From NCBI GenBank assembly GCA_937915885.1, contig CALGGP010000023.1, forward strand, positions 1 to 6,821: 6,821 bases of DNA, in the 5' to 3' direction. This DNA comes from an uncultured Selenomonadales bacterium (GTDB taxonomy: Bacteria > Bacillota > Negativicutes > Selenomonadales > Selenomonadaceae). Within the stretch, counting starts at the first letter, position 1, and each line of letters starts with the position of its first letter. Positions 5,389 through 6,821 of this stretch are shown here, piece after piece. The position numbers were made by a program, and so were the translations under genes. A model generated the notes under the pieces. That model was not told where the DNA came from and made no database searches. It saw nothing but the letters and a program-made list of their open reading frames with translations.

Positions 5389-6821
5389 TACATTGTCAAT
5401 AAATTTAGCCAGATTATATCCAGATAACAGAGCTTCAAAATGTGGTTATTGTCATCAGGAAAATTCGAAATATTCATTTGGTACTACGATAGAATCATAT
5501 CCAGTTGAAATATATGAAAGAATGATGAGAGATGGTTGGAGACGTTGTGGTAATTTTGTATATATTCCAAATATAGAAAAATCTTGTTGTAAATTATATA
5601 CTCATCGTTTAAACATCGAAGATTTTAAAATAAATAAAGACCAAAAAAAAGTTATGAAAAGATTTAGAAAATATTTAAGCGGAGAATATGAACAAAATTT
5701 GGAAAAAGTTAAAAAAGAAGAAGAAAAAAAAACTGAGCCTGTTAATAAGGATATAATATTGGAAAAAATCGAAAATATTTTGGAGGGATATATTGAACAA
5801 GAAAAATATTTTGATATTATAAATAAATATATAAATAATTTTGATAAAAATAATTTTATCGATAAATTAAAACAATTACATGTGAAAAAAAATGCGAATA
5901 AAAAATTAAAATTTGATTATTCTATTGATTTTATTTATGTCGTGAGAAAAATAATAGAATCATTCGTAGAAAAAAATAAAATACAATTTAATGAATATAA
6001 TAATCTTCAACAAGATTTATTCAATCACTTTAAACAATTTTATAATTCAGAAAATGAAATTCTTGAATTACATGGAGCAACTGGTCATATTAATATTATA
6101 GATAAAACAAAAATAAAAAATGAAAATGAAATAAAAAATGAAAATCAAATAAAAATTAAACCAAAAGAAAATAAACAAAAAAAGGAGAAAAAAGAAAAAC
6201 CAAAAGAAATCAAAGAAAAATATATATTTGATTATTTTCCAGAAATAGTTAATGAACCTGAAATATATATACCTTTAAAGCATGTTTATACTTTTGAATT
6301 AACAAATAATATAGAAACAGATAATGAAAAATTTCAAGTATTTAAAAAATATCAATTAGATATACATAAAGACCCAGAAGAAAAAATTGATAAATTTCGT
6401 TTTAATCGTAGCTGGGGAACATCTAATTTAATAGATAACATAGGAGTAAAACTTCCTTTAGATTTATCCTCAAAAACCAAACATCCTGAAATCTATCCAA
6501 AAAAATATGGAGGTTATAATTTCATTCATAGAATTGATGGAAAAATAGTCGCAGTAAGTGTTGTAGATATTCTTCCAACATTTTTAAGTAGTGTATATTT
6601 ATATTATGACACTAATTATAAGTTTTTAGACTTAGGTGTATTAACAGCAATATTAGAAATAGAATACGCCAAAAGTTTTCATGATTTAATTGATAAAAAT
6701 TTTAAATATTATACAATGGGATTTTATTCGGAAAATGTGCAAAAATTAAGATATAAAGGATTTTATTATCCGACTCAAATATTAGATAGATTTACTATGA
6801 ATTATGTCTATTTAAATGAAG
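5360..6821 (+). CDS. ATE1: Arginyl-tRNA--protein transferase ATE1 (3' end beyond window)
   Basis: The frame is open for 487 codons to the window edge. ATE1 moves arginine from Arg-tRNA to N-terminal Asp, Glu or oxidised Cys, marking proteins for the Arg/N-degron pathway in the cytosol or nucleus. The N-terminal domain has CGYC (Cys28, Cys31), GWRRCGNFVYIP (59-70) and the CC pair (Cys76-77); these four cysteines match the set reported to bind an iron-sulfur cluster in yeast ATE1. A Lys/Asn/Glu-rich low-complexity linker follows (about 100-290). The C-terminal GNAT-like domain shows KYQLDIHKDP (His336), YGGYNFIHRIDGK (383 on), DILP (403), SSVYLYYD and YYTMGFY (Met453). Perhaps a few dozen C-terminal residues are missing. 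ATG 5360 starts 17 residues before the LARLYPDN segment; an in-frame ATG at 5327 is an alternative. Both overlap the TLDc gene. No introns seen. Confidence 0.92.
   Translation, partial: MEEYSYPINSTLSINLARLYPDNRASKCGYCHQENSKYSFGTTIESYPVEIYERMMRDGWRRCGNFVYIPNIEKSCCKLYTHRLNIEDFKINKDQKKVMKRFRKYLSGEYEQNLEKVKKEEEKKTEPVNKDIILEKIENILEGYIEQEKYFDIINKYINNFDKNNFIDKLKQLHVKKNANKKLKFDYSIDFIYVVRKIIESFVEKNKIQFNEYNNLQQDLFNHFKQFYNSENEILELHGATGHINIIDKTKIKNENEIKNENQIKIKPKENKQKKEKKEKPKEIKEKYIFDYFPEIVNEPEIYIPLKHVYTFELTNNIETDNEKFQVFKKYQLDIHKDPEEKIDKFRFNRSWGTSNLIDNIGVKLPLDLSSKTKHPEIYPKKYGGYNFIHRIDGKIVAVSVVDILPTFLSSVYLYYDTNYKFLDLGVLTAILEIEYAKSFHDLIDKNFKYYTMGFYSENVQKLRYKGFYYPTQILDRFTMNYVYLNE
6113..6148 (+). repeat. Two 18-base tandem repeats in the ATE1 linker
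   Basis: ATAAAAAATGAAAATGAA (6113-6130) is followed at once by the same unit with one G-to-C change (6131-6148). They encode IKNENE and IKNENQ within the low-complexity linker, as expected from replication slippage in AT-rich DNA. Confidence 0.8.

Noticed and set aside
4471..6821. Ciliate code with reassigned stop codons
   Set aside because: Both eukaryotic frames run without any in-frame TAA, TAG or TGA, so the standard code suffices; the AAA-TAG overlap alone does not prove a variant code.

Overview
The window is two unrelated pieces of DNA joined at about position 4460-4480. The left two thirds is bacterial: genes have Shine-Dalgarno sequences (GAGGTG, GGAGGAG), TTG and ATG starts, tightly packed operons and an intrinsic terminator. 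The strong SD sites, TTG starts, a CheV protein and a cobD-cobC pair would suit a Firmicutes-type bacterium (perhaps Negativicutes), but this is inference only. From about 4471 the DNA becomes extremely AT-rich and carries two genes of clearly eukaryotic families, a TLDc-domain protein and the arginyltransferase ATE1. They use the standard code, have no visible introns and have Lys/Asn-rich low complexity, as in AT-rich protists or anaerobic fungi. The lineage cannot be named from the sequence.

Bacterial layout, left to right. Positions 1-198 (+) hold the 3' end of an unrecognised gene. Positions 133-319 (-) hold a small unrecognised gene that reads best with one frameshift. Positions 393-1334 (+) encode a short adenylate-forming (AMP-binding) enzyme whose C-terminal subdomain is missing; its stop codon lies inside a heptamer repeat. 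Positions 1352-1466 hold a GC-rich multi-hairpin element between convergent genes. Then, on the minus strand, come cobD (3083-2106) and cobC (2105-1494), two steps of cobalamin nucleotide-loop assembly, with the cobC start directly abutting the cobD stop. The first 40 codons of cobD plus its ribosome binding site are duplicated in tandem upstream, giving a 52-codon mini-ORF that ends 4 bases before the cobD start. Divergently, 3341-4306 (+) encodes the chemotaxis protein CheV, followed by a terminator at 4340-4369 and the start of a small ORF (4388-4477) that runs into the junction.

Eukaryotic layout. A TLDc gene whose 5' end is lost at the junction (4471-5388) is followed, with a short overlap in the +1 frame, by ATE1 (5360 to the window end, still open). 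The TLDc frame stays open to the junction with no start codon before 4681, so the junction cuts through a gene. The simplest reading is an assembly or amplification chimera between a bacterium and a co-occurring eukaryote; a real transfer event is possible but needs read-level proof.
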